Translations under genes and position numbers: made by a program | Shown: positions 42,528-51,698 of the stretch, in pieces | Layout: every line of letters starts with the position of its first letter | Position numbering within the stretch: the stretch's first letter is position 1 | The notes under the pieces: model-generated | Database searches by the model: none | What the model was told of the DNA's origin: nothing | What the model saw: only the letters and a program-made list of their open reading frames with translations | Origin: M3007 sp043764095 | Lineage (GTDB): Bacteria; Bacteroidota; Bacteroidia; Chitinophagales; Saprospiraceae | Direction: 5' to 3' | Length of the DNA stretch: 64,000 nucleotides | Assembly: GCA_043764095.1 (NCBI GenBank) | Contig: JAYUKX010000099.1 | Location: forward strand, 1 to 64,000

Positions 42528-42929
42528 ATGAAATTGAATCAATTCATTGTTGCAGTTATATTTGCTGCATTTTCCAGCCTTTTTGTAGGCACTACGGCGT
42601 TTGCACAAACCGCAGGAAATGGTACACTTACGGATAGAGAGCCTTCGTTTAAAGGTGGCCCAACAGCACTTATGGCTTACTTAGATAAAAATGTAAAGTA
42701 CCCAGAAGAATGCCGTGTTGCTAAAATCAAAGGTCGCGTATCGGTCATTTGTACGATCGCTAAAGACGGCAGCATTACAAAAGTAACAGATGGTAGCAAG
42801 CAAAAGCAAGATAGCCGTTTAGTGGCAGAAGCATTGCGTGTAGCGGGTGCTATGCCAAAATGGGATGCAGCCATTGTTAAAGGACAATTGGTGGACAGCA
42901 GGGCTATTGTAGTTGTTCCTTTTAAATAA
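42528..42929 (+). CDS. Secreted TonB C-terminal-domain protein
   Basis: A 133-residue protein: signal peptide to about residue 27 (FSSLFVGTTAFAQ), then a single TonB C-terminal domain (about 55-133). The consensus is visible: KYPEECRVAKIKGRVSVICT, DGSITKV, AEALRVAGAMPKWDAAIVKG. A true TonB needs an inner-membrane anchor and a proline-rich spacer, both absent. It could be a free periplasmic module that contacts TonB-dependent receptors or a decoy. It has its own promoter and a strong terminator at 42978-43032. Confidence 0.88.
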   Translation: MKLNQFIVAVIFAAFSSLFVGTTAFAQTAGNGTLTDREPSFKGGPTALMAYLDKNVKYPEECRVAKIKGRVSVICTIAKDGSITKVTDGSKQKQDSRLVAEALRVAGAMPKWDAAIVKGQLVDSRAIVVVPFK

Positions 42930-42977
42930 GTACCTGTTTTTAACCCAAAATCTATTGTTTTTGGGGCAATAATGCGA

Positions 42978-43032
42978 ATGCCACAATAGTATATCAGATA
43001 TATATTCGATATGCTATTGTGGCATTTTTTTT
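42978..43032 (+). terminator. Strong intrinsic terminator
   Basis: ATGCCACAATAG(T)ATATC pairs with GATATGCTATTGTGGCAT, followed by a run of Ts. It terminates the TonB-CTD gene. Confidence 0.88.
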
Positions 43033-43077
43033 GCTTTTTTTTGCAGTAATTAAGTGTTTGGTTGATTTATCTTAAAG

Positions 43078-43437
43078 CCGTACACTTTTTCTTTTGAGAA
43101 AAAAATTATGCACACTTGCAAATCTCAAAAACCTGAAAATTTATGCAATAATATCTACTTCTTACTTTTTTTAGCGAAAAAAAGTAAGCAAAAAACGCTT
43201 CGGCTGACGAAAAATGCGGTGCTTTTGCTCCATCGCTCCGGCGGCGCCAAAAAAAACTCGCCGAACGATCGAGCGGAGGCTGAGCCTCATGAATTTAGTT
43301 TGGCTCAAACACTTTTTGGCTTCATCCGCCTCCACTCAAGCAAAACCTGCATTTTTCTAAGGCCGGTTTTGCCACACTTGGGAACTGTACTTTACCTCAA
43401 ATTTCAAAATATATCACCAAAAATAAAAGTGTACGGT
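43078..43437 (+). repeat. Repeat family A, copy A2 (best-preserved)
   Basis: 360 bases with intact inverted ends: CCGTACACTTTTTCTTTTG at the left and an A/T-rich AAAAGTGTACGG at the right. It contains the same TTACTTTTTTT/AAAAAAAGTAA hairpin and the CGGCGGCGCC and GAGCGGAGGC blocks. It lies between convergent genes ending at 42929 and 43482 and fills most of that spacer. A 181-residue frame runs through it and its flank but is not gene-like. Confidence 0.85.
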
Positions 43438-43481
43438 TATAGAGCAATGCAATTTAAAACCTTGAGAAGACGATGTATTTC

Positions 43482-43982
43482 TTATCGACATTGCTCCATC
43501 ACCATCCTACCCAATACTGCAATACTCGGATTGCTCGCCATCAAAGCCCCAGATTTGTTCACCAAAAACAAGGCTGGAATAGCATGTACATTGAACTGTG
43601 TTGCCAAAGGACCATCGAAATTTCCCGATTCCATTACGTGCATTGGCCATTGAATGCCATCGCGCTCAATCGCATTGGCCCAACCATCGGGATTGCGTTC
43701 AATCGCAATACTAATAATCTCTAAACCTTTTTCGTGGTACGTCTTATATAAATCGGAAAGCATTGGGTTCTCCTGCCTGCATGGCCCGCACCAACTACCC
43801 CAAAAATGAATAAGTACAGGTTTGCCCCGCAAATCACTCAATTTTACGGCTTTCCCATCGGTCTGCACGATCTCAAAATCAGCAACCATACTGCCTGTTC
43901 CGTATCGCGGTAGGCGCGACCAGTAATAATAACCGCCAGCGAGCAGCAGTATTGCAAGGATAATTAAATTTTTTTTTGACAT
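43482..43982 (-). CDS. TlpA-like thiol-disulfide protein
   Basis: A 166-residue protein with an N-terminal membrane anchor (NLIILAILLLAGGYYYW), then a thioredoxin/redoxin fold. The active site is FWGSWCGPCRQENP (about 66-79), followed by the typical IISIAIERNPDGW and the cis-Pro in NVHAIPALFLV. TlpA/ResA-type proteins reduce periplasmic disulfides, often for cytochrome c maturation. Promoter at 44003-44010, 20 bases before the ATG. Confidence 0.92.
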   Translation of the reverse strand: MSKKNLIILAILLLAGGYYYWSRLPRYGTGSMVADFEIVQTDGKAVKLSDLRGKPVLIHFWGSWCGPCRQENPMLSDLYKTYHEKGLEIISIAIERNPDGWANAIERDGIQWPMHVMESGNFDGPLATQFNVHAIPALFLVNKSGALMASNPSIAVLGRMVMEQCR

Positions 43983-44002
43983 TGTTTGAATAGAATGAAG
44001 GG

Positions 44003-44010
44003 CAAAGTTA
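44003..44010 (-). promoter_or_regulatory. Bacteroidota -7 promoter element
   Basis: TAACTTTG on the minus strand, an exact match 20 bases upstream of the TlpA-like ATG. Confidence 0.7.
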
Positions 44011-44043
44011 CGAATAAATGCCCTCCATTCGTATTACAAACAA

Positions 44044-45705
44044 TTATTTGGGTGCTACCACCAGTTTTCTCATGGCTACCGCACCGTTATCCGTTCTTAT
44101 CTGTGCAGTATAAATGCCCGATGGCAGCATAGAAAGACGTAACGCAAGGGTATTGGACTGAAGTCCTTGCTGTTGGAATACTAGTTTTCCTTGGATATCC
44201 GTTAGGCTCACACCAATAATGGAAGCGTTTTTGCTTTCTAAAAACCAAATTTCTTGCACGGGATTGGGGAAAGATATGATATCATCATCTATTGCGGCGA
44301 CTTCGGGTGCTGCAACAGATACCGAGGCGCAAGGGTCAAAATTCGGGTCTATTTCAAAACAATTATCATAAAAACGTTGCACTCCATTCGATAATTCATA
44401 GACCAATAATTGATTTTTCAGCGAAGAGTAGTCTACTTTTTTTGCAAAAAAGTGTGAAAACATGATCTGGTTCTGCGCACCAGGCTTAAATTCAAATGGC
44501 TCAAACGTAGTAATAGTAGCCCGATTGCCGGGTGTATTACCCGCATTAATTTCTGAGGGTTCATTGGCATTGTTCGGATTGCCCGAGTAGGGAAGGCCAT
44601 TATTGGGCAATGGTGACCCATCGGCATTCAACCCTTGCATCATATTCAGTATGCCTTCTTTTGTATAGGTGAGTACTGGATTAAACGGTACAAAATAGTT
44701 CACAACTGTCTCAACAATGGAATCTTTTCCATCAGGAAGTATAACGGGCTTCCGAGGTGCAATTAATTGATCTACACCCATAGATGGAGCATTAATACCG
44801 TAAAGTGCATCATTACCGCCGCCATTATACGCAAAATTGAGATTACGCAAAGGATCAAAACCCACAAAATCATCATTTTTTCCTCCAATAGAAAAATCAT
44901 TGTAAAGACCAAAACGAACTTGATCTAATGTTGTAGCACCTCTATTAATCACTTTCAGGCTGGTAAAAATGGAATTCCCCAGCGGAGCATTTTCGGCACT
45001 GCACTCGTAAGCCCAAGCAGTTACCTGAATTTCTACTTTAAACCTTCCTCCTGTAGTGGCAGGATTACTGGGTACATCTACGTCATTGACCACATACCAA
45101 CAAATCTCTTTTGCGCCTTCAACGGGGGCACAAAAACGCACCTCAATAGATGGGTAATCACCATTAACTGGATCGTAATTGCCCGTAGCATTACCATCAA
45201 AAAACGGAGCAAGTCCTTGAAGTGTATTGGGCAACGGCATACCGTTATTGAATGCCTCAAAAGCGTTATTTCCACGCCCAGGCCATCCAAAAATAGCAGG
45301 AATTGGGTTATCGATTACACCATTATCGGCATAATCAGCCTTATGTTGTTCGATTTCTTCGCGGGTTACTTTCCAAATTTTGTTTTTAAGAAAACCCGAT
45401 GGAGCGCCTGTCACTGGATCAAGTGTACCTGATGAAAAATCGGACTTGCCTTGAAAAGCAATGGACATTCTTAGACTACCTCCGGGATCTAGTCCAGAGA
45501 TCCATAAACCTGCCTCCTCTAATAAACTGGGTTGTTTAACGCCATTCACGATAGGCTCAAAACCGCCCATAATGCCATTATTAAAGAACAGACCATTATT
45601 GGTAAATGTAGCCACTACATTGTTGGCTGTTAGGGTATTAGAAACCTGTGCAAAACTGGTGAGTGCAGTGCCGAGTAGCACAAATAGGATAAATTTAATT
45701 CGCAT
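44044..45705 (-). CDS. T9SS type A sorting-domain secreted protein
   Basis: About 553 residues from the ATG at 45705 (MRIKFILFVLLGTALTSFAQ, signal peptide); 45714 is an alternative three residues earlier. The central part resembles the family of large Bacteroidota proteins with PSSVVAPWLLSGL-like blocks; I see FGLYNDFSIGGKNDDFVGFD and YNGGGNDALYGINAPS but no named domain. The last 80 residues are a T9SS type A sorting domain (ISFPNPVQEIWFLESKN). Predicted surface or secreted protein of unknown function. It may be co-transcribed downstream of nothing; a one-mismatch promoter CATCTTTG lies near 45746. Confidence 0.82.
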   Translation of the reverse strand: MRIKFILFVLLGTALTSFAQVSNTLTANNVVATFTNNGLFFNNGIMGGFEPIVNGVKQPSLLEEAGLWISGLDPGGSLRMSIAFQGKSDFSSGTLDPVTGAPSGFLKNKIWKVTREEIEQHKADYADNGVIDNPIPAIFGWPGRGNNAFEAFNNGMPLPNTLQGLAPFFDGNATGNYDPVNGDYPSIEVRFCAPVEGAKEICWYVVNDVDVPSNPATTGGRFKVEIQVTAWAYECSAENAPLGNSIFTSLKVINRGATTLDQVRFGLYNDFSIGGKNDDFVGFDPLRNLNFAYNGGGNDALYGINAPSMGVDQLIAPRKPVILPDGKDSIVETVVNYFVPFNPVLTYTKEGILNMMQGLNADGSPLPNNGLPYSGNPNNANEPSEINAGNTPGNRATITTFEPFEFKPGAQNQIMFSHFFAKKVDYSSLKNQLLVYELSNGVQRFYDNCFEIDPNFDPCASVSVAAPEVAAIDDDIISFPNPVQEIWFLESKNASIIGVSLTDIQGKLVFQQQGLQSNTLALRLSMLPSGIYTAQIRTDNGAVAMRKLVVAPK

Positions 45706-45840
45706 AATATACATCTTTTAATGAGTTAAAAATTGTTTGATTGTACAAAGATGTAACGTTTATAAAATAACCACCACCCCGTTTTTCCCAAAAGTCAGGT
45801 TTCTGTAGCCTAAAATATTAACCCATATTACATTAACGCC

Positions 45841-47235
45841 CTACTTCTTTTTGTATAATTCAAACCAAACCATACCCTGCTCCCAGCGGTGTACAAGATG
45901 CCAATGTTGCGCCAATTCAGCGTACTCTGGTTCATCTATATCATTGAGTACGTTGGAAGCCAAAATCCATTGGTTTTTTTGAAAATCAAGTGCCGACATG
46001 GTCATTGAGTCGCCATTTAACAACAAATACGCTCCAGTATTCAAATTCGGAAAACTTGTTCCAACTGTTTGTAAATCAATATGTTGATCTGCTATATAAT
46101 TCATCGCTTTTGCCCGTAAATTGTGATACGGCAAATGTGCTAATGTACTATCCCAATCCATCGAAACGCCCCTTGGATATACCCAAAAGTTACCCGCCGC
46201 TATGATGACAACCAATGACGTGAGCAATACATTTTTCTTCAAATTTGAAATGTTGTATTGCACAATCATAGATAAGGCCAATACATGTAATACAGCAAAT
46301 ACTGGTAAGAAATACCGATGCGCTGATAAGTTTTGATAGATCAAAGCCGAGGGCGAAAGAAAGAAGGCTAAGCATAAAAATAAAACAAGTATCGATCTGT
46401 TTTGCGACCAAAAACTACGCTTTCCCGTTCGGAAAAATAAAAAAGCAACTAAAAACCACACTAAAAAGCGATTCATATCCATCCACCGCCAAGCAACAAT
46501 AACAATATTGCGCAGAAACCCTTTCCCATCCACTCGTTGGAATGCCGCCGACCATGTGGATCCTTCAAAATGACCTACCCAACCAGCAGCCTTGTAATGC
46601 CAAACTAAAAAGATGAGACCAACCACAGCACCGGGCAATATGGGCCATACCGCTTTTGCTTTTTGAAATACTGACCCATTTGCAATAAAAAATAACCACA
46701 ATACTAGAGCAGCAGCACACATCATACCGCGCATACTAATTGCACAGATTAAAATCCCACCTAAAACGCTATAAATTGGCTGTTGATATAATGCCCCATT
46801 AATAGCCAACAACAAACCGAACAACAAAATAATATCGGGGCTAACCAGTACCGATTGGCCAGCGGTAACAGGATCAAGCCATAGCATAGGCAATAAAAAC
46901 CACCCCCATTTCCCTGCTACAAATTGGCCAATTTTAATGGTTTGATAGACTAAACCGACTAAAAAAGGATAGATCGCCCAATGACTTACCCATAATGACT
47001 TGCCAAAAACACTCCAACACAATGCCAAATAGTAACCCAACAATGGCGGATGACCACTATCAATATTAGCAGGTAATACATACCAGTGCAAGCCATTTTC
47101 GTAAAAAAAATGCGCATGTTTGGAGGCCAACTGAACAGTGTCCCAAAAAAAGGGCGTGTGATCGATTACACTGATCCAGTATGCTGGAAAAAACAGCGCA
47201 ATCACCCAAATCAATAAGGAGGATGGATACCGCAA
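45841..47235 (-). CDS. Multi-membrane glycosyltransferase (GT39/ArnT-like)
   Basis: A 464-residue integral membrane protein with about 10 helices. The first luminal loop contains WDTVQLASKHAHFFYENGLH and DSGHPPLLGYYLAL, the D-x-GHPP motif typical of the PMT/ArnT-like (GT39/GT83) clan, where the Asp is catalytic. It transfers a sugar from a polyprenyl-phosphate carrier to an envelope acceptor. It begins 3 bases before the end of the T9SS gene at 47238, so the two are translationally linked. The GT2 at 40809 could make its lipid-linked donor. Confidence 0.88.
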   Translation of the reverse strand: MRYPSSLLIWVIALFFPAYWISVIDHTPFFWDTVQLASKHAHFFYENGLHWYVLPANIDSGHPPLLGYYLALCWSVFGKSLWVSHWAIYPFLVGLVYQTIKIGQFVAGKWGWFLLPMLWLDPVTAGQSVLVSPDIILLFGLLLAINGALYQQPIYSVLGGILICAISMRGMMCAAALVLWLFFIANGSVFQKAKAVWPILPGAVVGLIFLVWHYKAAGWVGHFEGSTWSAAFQRVDGKGFLRNIVIVAWRWMDMNRFLVWFLVAFLFFRTGKRSFWSQNRSILVLFLCLAFFLSPSALIYQNLSAHRYFLPVFAVLHVLALSMIVQYNISNLKKNVLLTSLVVIIAAGNFWVYPRGVSMDWDSTLAHLPYHNLRAKAMNYIADQHIDLQTVGTSFPNLNTGAYLLLNGDSMTMSALDFQKNQWILASNVLNDIDEPEYAELAQHWHLVHRWEQGMVWFELYKKK

Positions 47236-47237
47236 GG

Positions 47238-48317
47238 CTAGTGCTTTACGACAAATCGTTGTTCATTACTCCGTGTTCCAGCCTGTACCGAAACTACGTA
47301 TGTGCCTTCCGGCCAATCTGTAACAGCCAGCGTTATTTCATTCGCTCCCGATTGCAATGTATGCCTTTCGCTGTACATTTGTACGCCAGCCGCATTGTGT
47401 ATTTGTACGGATGCCACCATCTCTTCGGGTGCCCCTATGGTAATCGCTAAGCCACGCGCAGCAGGATTGGGAGACACCGAAAGCCGAAGGCGTTCACTCG
47501 GTAAGCGTACCATTCGCACAGGTGAATAAACAGCCGTATTGTCCAAATCGTATTGTTGCAAACGGTAGTAGGCAACACGAGCATTGGGTACATCTTCGTC
47601 TAGGAAATCGTAGCGTGCTTCCCTTAAATTATGGGCTTCTTTACGACCAATAGTTTCATAACGAACACCATCAACGGAGCGTTGTACCTCAAAATGACTT
47701 ACATTGATTTCATTTTCTGTTTTCCAATCCAATCGAACATTTTCCCCTTCGAGATTGGCCGTAAACCGCAATAAATCAAGCGGTGCAGGTGTACATACGA
47801 CATTGTTACCATTAGTGCCATTGTAAAATTCAAAATTGACGAGGCCATTGACCAACGTATTTTTAAAATCCTGTCCGCCGGGCATTTGACTCGAATTGGG
47901 GTCATTGATATTATCGAAAAGACGTACTCCTGGGTTGCAGCCACCTGGAAGCGTAAACGTAAACAACGTTACAGCACTACCATTGGCCACATTCCCCATA
48001 TTGCCGCCAAGGGTGGCTATGGCCACAAAATTGCTACTTGGCGCAGCACTTGGAGCGTTGACAAACGTATTGGCGTTCCAAGGATTTAAACAAGGACTAA
48101 CGCAGGTGACCACAATACTAGATGTTACGACAGATGACGGCGTAACTATGGAGATTTGAGAACTACCTAAAAATAACGGATTTGCTCCCGTAACAACATC
48201 CATTTTGACAACATAAGCTGTGCCATTCCACGTCAATGAAAGCCCTGCATTTTGGCTAAAAATAGATGAATTAGAACAAAAAAGGCTTAAAATAGCGACT
48301 AAAAGTATATTTTTCAT
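47238..48317 (-). CDS. T9SS type A sorting-domain protein, beta-rich N-terminus
   Basis: A 359-residue protein with a signal peptide (LVAILSLFCSNSSIFSQ). The N-terminal 160 residues are a beta-sandwich with paired cysteines (VVTCVSPCLNPWNAN, FTLPGGCNPGVRLFD); a cohesin-like fold is possible but unproven. A CARDB/fibronectin-like part follows (VRLDWKTENEINVSHFEVQ) and then a T9SS type A sorting domain (LSVSPNPAARGLAITIG to RFVVKH). The following GT gene starts 3 bases after its stop. Together they suggest a secreted, possibly glycosylated surface protein. Confidence 0.8.
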   Translation of the reverse strand: MKNILLVAILSLFCSNSSIFSQNAGLSLTWNGTAYVVKMDVVTGANPLFLGSSQISIVTPSSVVTSSIVVTCVSPCLNPWNANTFVNAPSAAPSSNFVAIATLGGNMGNVANGSAVTLFTFTLPGGCNPGVRLFDNINDPNSSQMPGGQDFKNTLVNGLVNFEFYNGTNGNNVVCTPAPLDLLRFTANLEGENVRLDWKTENEINVSHFEVQRSVDGVRYETIGRKEAHNLREARYDFLDEDVPNARVAYYRLQQYDLDNTAVYSPVRMVRLPSERLRLSVSPNPAARGLAITIGAPEEMVASVQIHNAAGVQMYSERHTLQSGANEITLAVTDWPEGTYVVSVQAGTRSNEQRFVVKH

Positions 48318-48370
48318 GATTTATTTTACGAACTGTATTGAAGCAATTTTGATTTTCAAAGGAACGTGAA

Positions 48371-51300
48371 TTAAGGCAGTTGTTCCAATAATAAATCGTA
48401 GTTATACGCAAAGCTGCCAGCATTACCCGGATAACTTAATACATTTGATAAGATAATGTTCAAATCATTACCACCGCCTTGGTATTTTACTTTGCCATCC
48501 ATATTATAGTCGCCAGAAAAATAGCCAAAAGCAAAATCATAATTATAGCTAAAACCTGGATTATTGCCATTGTACGAAAGCACTTGGCTCAGAGTAGTAT
48601 TGGCATCATTGGCACTACCTTGGTATTTTATTTTATTATCGCCATTCCCATTGCCACTCCATAATCCGTTGATGCTGCCGCCAAGCGGGCGCTGCGCATT
48701 GGATCCAAAGGTCGTTGTGGTAGAGAAATCAGTGGTATTTATCGTATTCCCTAAGGCAATAGACGCTGCTGTCATTGCCCCCAAGTGGTTGCGATGCCGG
48801 ATAGCGATATAATAATTATCGCTTAGCACACCATTTAAGAACAAAGGCGATACGCCATCGACACCTACTACATCGCCATCGCGCTGCAATAGTGCGCTAC
48901 GGGTTTGCAAAATAGTGGAAGGCGTATTTTTGTCGCGTAACTCTACTTTTACCCAATCCACAATGGCATTATTGCCTGTTACACCAAGCGCAGCGGCTGT
49001 AGTCACTTCTGTGCCGCCATAAGGTGTTGTTAATGGTATGAAATTCCCCACCCTCAAATCATCATTCATCAAACCCGTACTTGCATTATAGGGGCCATGT
49101 AGAAAAACTTTGGGTTTGAGCGACAATCCTGCGTTATTGATCAAAGTACCTGTAAAACAAGCATCTAATTTGGGCATAAACTTTACTTCATGCGGAATTA
49201 AAACAGTGCCTGTACACAATGGTATTTTGCATTCTTCCCAGTTTTTAGGGTCATTCCAATCATTGGAGCCACCATTACTGGTCCAAATAGAGACTGTTGT
49301 GGCAGCAGGAAACGCATTGGTTACAACGGTTGCTGGTGCTGTATAAGTCATTTTGACAAAGCATTTTTGTCCTAAAGTATTAGCGGCGGTATTGCGTACT
49401 TTGATCGTTAACCAACGCGTCGCATCATTGGTAAATGAACCAGTAATGGTAGCCGTACTTCCGCTTACTGTACCCATCACTGTGCCATCTAATTTACAAA
49501 TATCTAAAGTAATACTTGTTCCTACAGTACCTAGCGTAGCAGTATAGGACACATTTGTATTGGCCGCAGCAAAAAACTTACCCACCACGCGGTCATTAGG
49601 AGAGTTGTCGGGTGTTTTGCCACCGTAACCCAAGGAGCCGCAATGGCTATCGCCCAAATCATCGTCCATTTCCCATTCTTGCGTTGTTTCAGTAGCGCGA
49701 GGGGGTGTATAATTGAGGTGTGCTAAAAGCGCAGTAACGGTAGTAAAGGGCACATTATTAGGCACGGGAGCCCATACGGAGTATCCATGCCCAAATACAT
49801 CAGGGATGGTATGCCCCACAGATTTGGTTTTAATATAGACACGTTTATCACTTTGTACCACCGATGTAGTAATGCCATTTGCGCCAGAATAATCCATTAA
49901 TATAGTTCCAGCGGCAAAATCGGAATCAATCCACATGTCCTGATCGGTGCTGAATTGGTCATTTACGCCAATAACGGCTTTCGCACTCCGTTCAAACACC
50001 AAGTGATTATTGGCAGTTGAGCCTGAAGGATAGAAGGCGCCAGCTTCAGCACTGCGCACTTTATAATTGCCATCTTTAAAGGCTAGTTTTTGATGGCATT
50101 GAATAATATTCGCCACATCGTTCCAAGTAGGTAAATCAGTAGTACTAGTGGGCTGGTGCGCCCATCTTTTACTGGTTGTACCAATGTTAAATATATCTTC
50201 AAAAAAGACCATTGGGTTGCCGTCCATTGCCGAAATGACAGCATAAGCGACCGCAACACGTGGTTCGCGGGGGTCAATATGTTTTCCTTTACCGCCTAGT
50301 TCTTGTCCTTCATTCCAGCCAGTAGGATCTCCCAAGGCTTTTAAAAAATTGCCATTTGCATCCAAATATGGGCGATAAGTGTCGTGACTATTCACAAATG
50401 GTGCGGTGCGGTGTACACGCGCCGAAGGTGAAGTATAGTCGTAATAGCGTTTGTCTTGTTGTAGGCCCGGAAGATTAGCCAAATCGTAGCTTCCGCTGAT
50501 ATTACTCGTTACCAAATCATATAAACTGGCAAGACCCGAATTTGCCTGAGTATTATAGCACCGCAGGTTAAAATCAAAAGTACCTGTATGCTCCTCATAG
50601 CCAAAACCTAGACTTGTAGCCGCCATATTGGTTACATACGGATCAAGTACGCCTTTGTCGCCAATCCATTCACCAATATTATACATACTATAGCCTCCAT
50701 TGAAACTACCAGTTAGGTATTTGGCTTGGCGCGTAATATCGCGTTGGACATATAGCGGAAAATGTTTTACAGCATCCCATCGGTAGCCATCTACATTAGT
50801 CTGTTTATGGAACCATTTGAGCCAGTTGGTAGCACCGTTGTACATATAATCCGTGCCTTGTGTAGGATTATGGTAGGTGCGGGTAGCAGGATACCCAGCA
50901 GGTGTTCCCGAAGTGGGAATATTGGAACTAATGCCCGATGAATTAAGCGAATAGTCTATGTCTGGGCCAAAAAACGCCGCACATATATCACCACTGCTAC
51001 AATTATTATTTGAATTGGGGTGGAAATTAGTATAATTTTTAGGCCATCGGCCACTACGCGTCCAGTAGTCATTTTGGGACTCATCTATGGCCGGAGTAGC
51101 AAAGCAAGTATATCGGAAGTTTTTGTAACCGCTATTCGAGGCTAGTGAGTAGGTAGGTTCTGGATCTTGTCCTCCGCCACCGGAAGCACTGCCCGCTCCA
51201 TCCACATGGTTAAGTACCACATCTTGTATCACTTCGATACCATTAGCATGCAATACTGCGATCATCCGCAATAACTCATCTTTAGTACCCATGCCTGTAT

Positions 51301-51604
51301 AGGTATTTGGGCTACCTTTTTGGTATTTATCGCCAAGATCGTAATGATCCATTGGTCCATAACCCACCCAAGTAGGCGATTGGTTTTTGTAACAGGGAGG
51401 TATCCACACGGCATCAATACCCATAGATTTTAGTCTGGGTGCCAGTTCTGTTAGATAATTGCTCCAGCTATTAGTGAAATTATTGTTTTTGTAGTCCCAC
51501 CAAAAGCCTTGTAGTACTACTTTTTTAATTTTGGTCGTTTGGGCTGAGGTGCCAAATGGGGCTAAAATTGCTATGATAGCAACAAGAATGACAAACTGTT
51601 TCAT
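48371..51604 (-). CDS. GH13 alpha-amylase with dockerin-like C-terminal repeats
   Basis: A 1077-residue secreted enzyme with a signal peptide to about residue 21. The GH13 (beta/alpha)8 domain has all four conserved regions: DVVLNH, the nucleophile Asp277 in GYRWDAVKHF, the acid/base Glu312 in NIGEWIGDKG, and Asp408 in FVNSHDTYRP. It therefore cleaves alpha-1,4-glucans. About 640-860 are beta-rich modules. The last about 95 residues are two copies of a 46-residue unit (GNGDNKIKYQGSANDANTTL, then GDYNMDGKVKYQGGGNDLNI) with Ca-binding-like Asp/Asn loops, ending LLLEQLP. There is no T9SS type A tail; the duplicated unit may be an alternative targeting or dockerin-like module. Confidence 0.93.
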   Translation of the reverse strand: MKQFVILVAIIAILAPFGTSAQTTKIKKVVLQGFWWDYKNNNFTNSWSNYLTELAPRLKSMGIDAVWIPPCYKNQSPTWVGYGPMDHYDLGDKYQKGSPNTYTGMGTKDELLRMIAVLHANGIEVIQDVVLNHVDGAGSASGGGGQDPEPTYSLASNSGYKNFRYTCFATPAIDESQNDYWTRSGRWPKNYTNFHPNSNNNCSSGDICAAFFGPDIDYSLNSSGISSNIPTSGTPAGYPATRTYHNPTQGTDYMYNGATNWLKWFHKQTNVDGYRWDAVKHFPLYVQRDITRQAKYLTGSFNGGYSMYNIGEWIGDKGVLDPYVTNMAATSLGFGYEEHTGTFDFNLRCYNTQANSGLASLYDLVTSNISGSYDLANLPGLQQDKRYYDYTSPSARVHRTAPFVNSHDTYRPYLDANGNFLKALGDPTGWNEGQELGGKGKHIDPREPRVAVAYAVISAMDGNPMVFFEDIFNIGTTSKRWAHQPTSTTDLPTWNDVANIIQCHQKLAFKDGNYKVRSAEAGAFYPSGSTANNHLVFERSAKAVIGVNDQFSTDQDMWIDSDFAAGTILMDYSGANGITTSVVQSDKRVYIKTKSVGHTIPDVFGHGYSVWAPVPNNVPFTTVTALLAHLNYTPPRATETTQEWEMDDDLGDSHCGSLGYGGKTPDNSPNDRVVGKFFAAANTNVSYTATLGTVGTSITLDICKLDGTVMGTVSGSTATITGSFTNDATRWLTIKVRNTAANTLGQKCFVKMTYTAPATVVTNAFPAATTVSIWTSNGGSNDWNDPKNWEECKIPLCTGTVLIPHEVKFMPKLDACFTGTLINNAGLSLKPKVFLHGPYNASTGLMNDDLRVGNFIPLTTPYGGTEVTTAAALGVTGNNAIVDWVKVELRDKNTPSTILQTRSALLQRDGDVVGVDGVSPLFLNGVLSDNYYIAIRHRNHLGAMTAASIALGNTINTTDFSTTTTFGSNAQRPLGGSINGLWSGNGNGDNKIKYQGSANDANTTLSQVLSYNGNNPGFSYNYDFAFGYFSGDYNMDGKVKYQGGGNDLNIILSNVLSYPGNAGSFAYNYDLLLEQLP

Positions 51605-51607
51605 AAG

Positions 51608-51654
51608 ATAAAAAATAAAAACAGGCAGCCCTTACATGATGAAAGGGCTGCCTG
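51608..51654 (-). terminator. Terminator of the OmpA gene
   Basis: CAGGCAGCCC and GGGCTGCCTG form a stem with a 13-base loop; on the minus strand a T-rich run (TTTTTATTTTTT) follows. Confidence 0.85.
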
Positions 51655-51698
51655 GTATTTAAAATAGACCCGAAAGCCTATTGAATATTGAGCAAAAA

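Noticed and set aside
43108..43653. A 181-residue plus-strand open frame through repeat A2
   Set aside because: It runs through a repeat whose other copies break the frame, and its second half is antisense to the clear TlpA-like gene.
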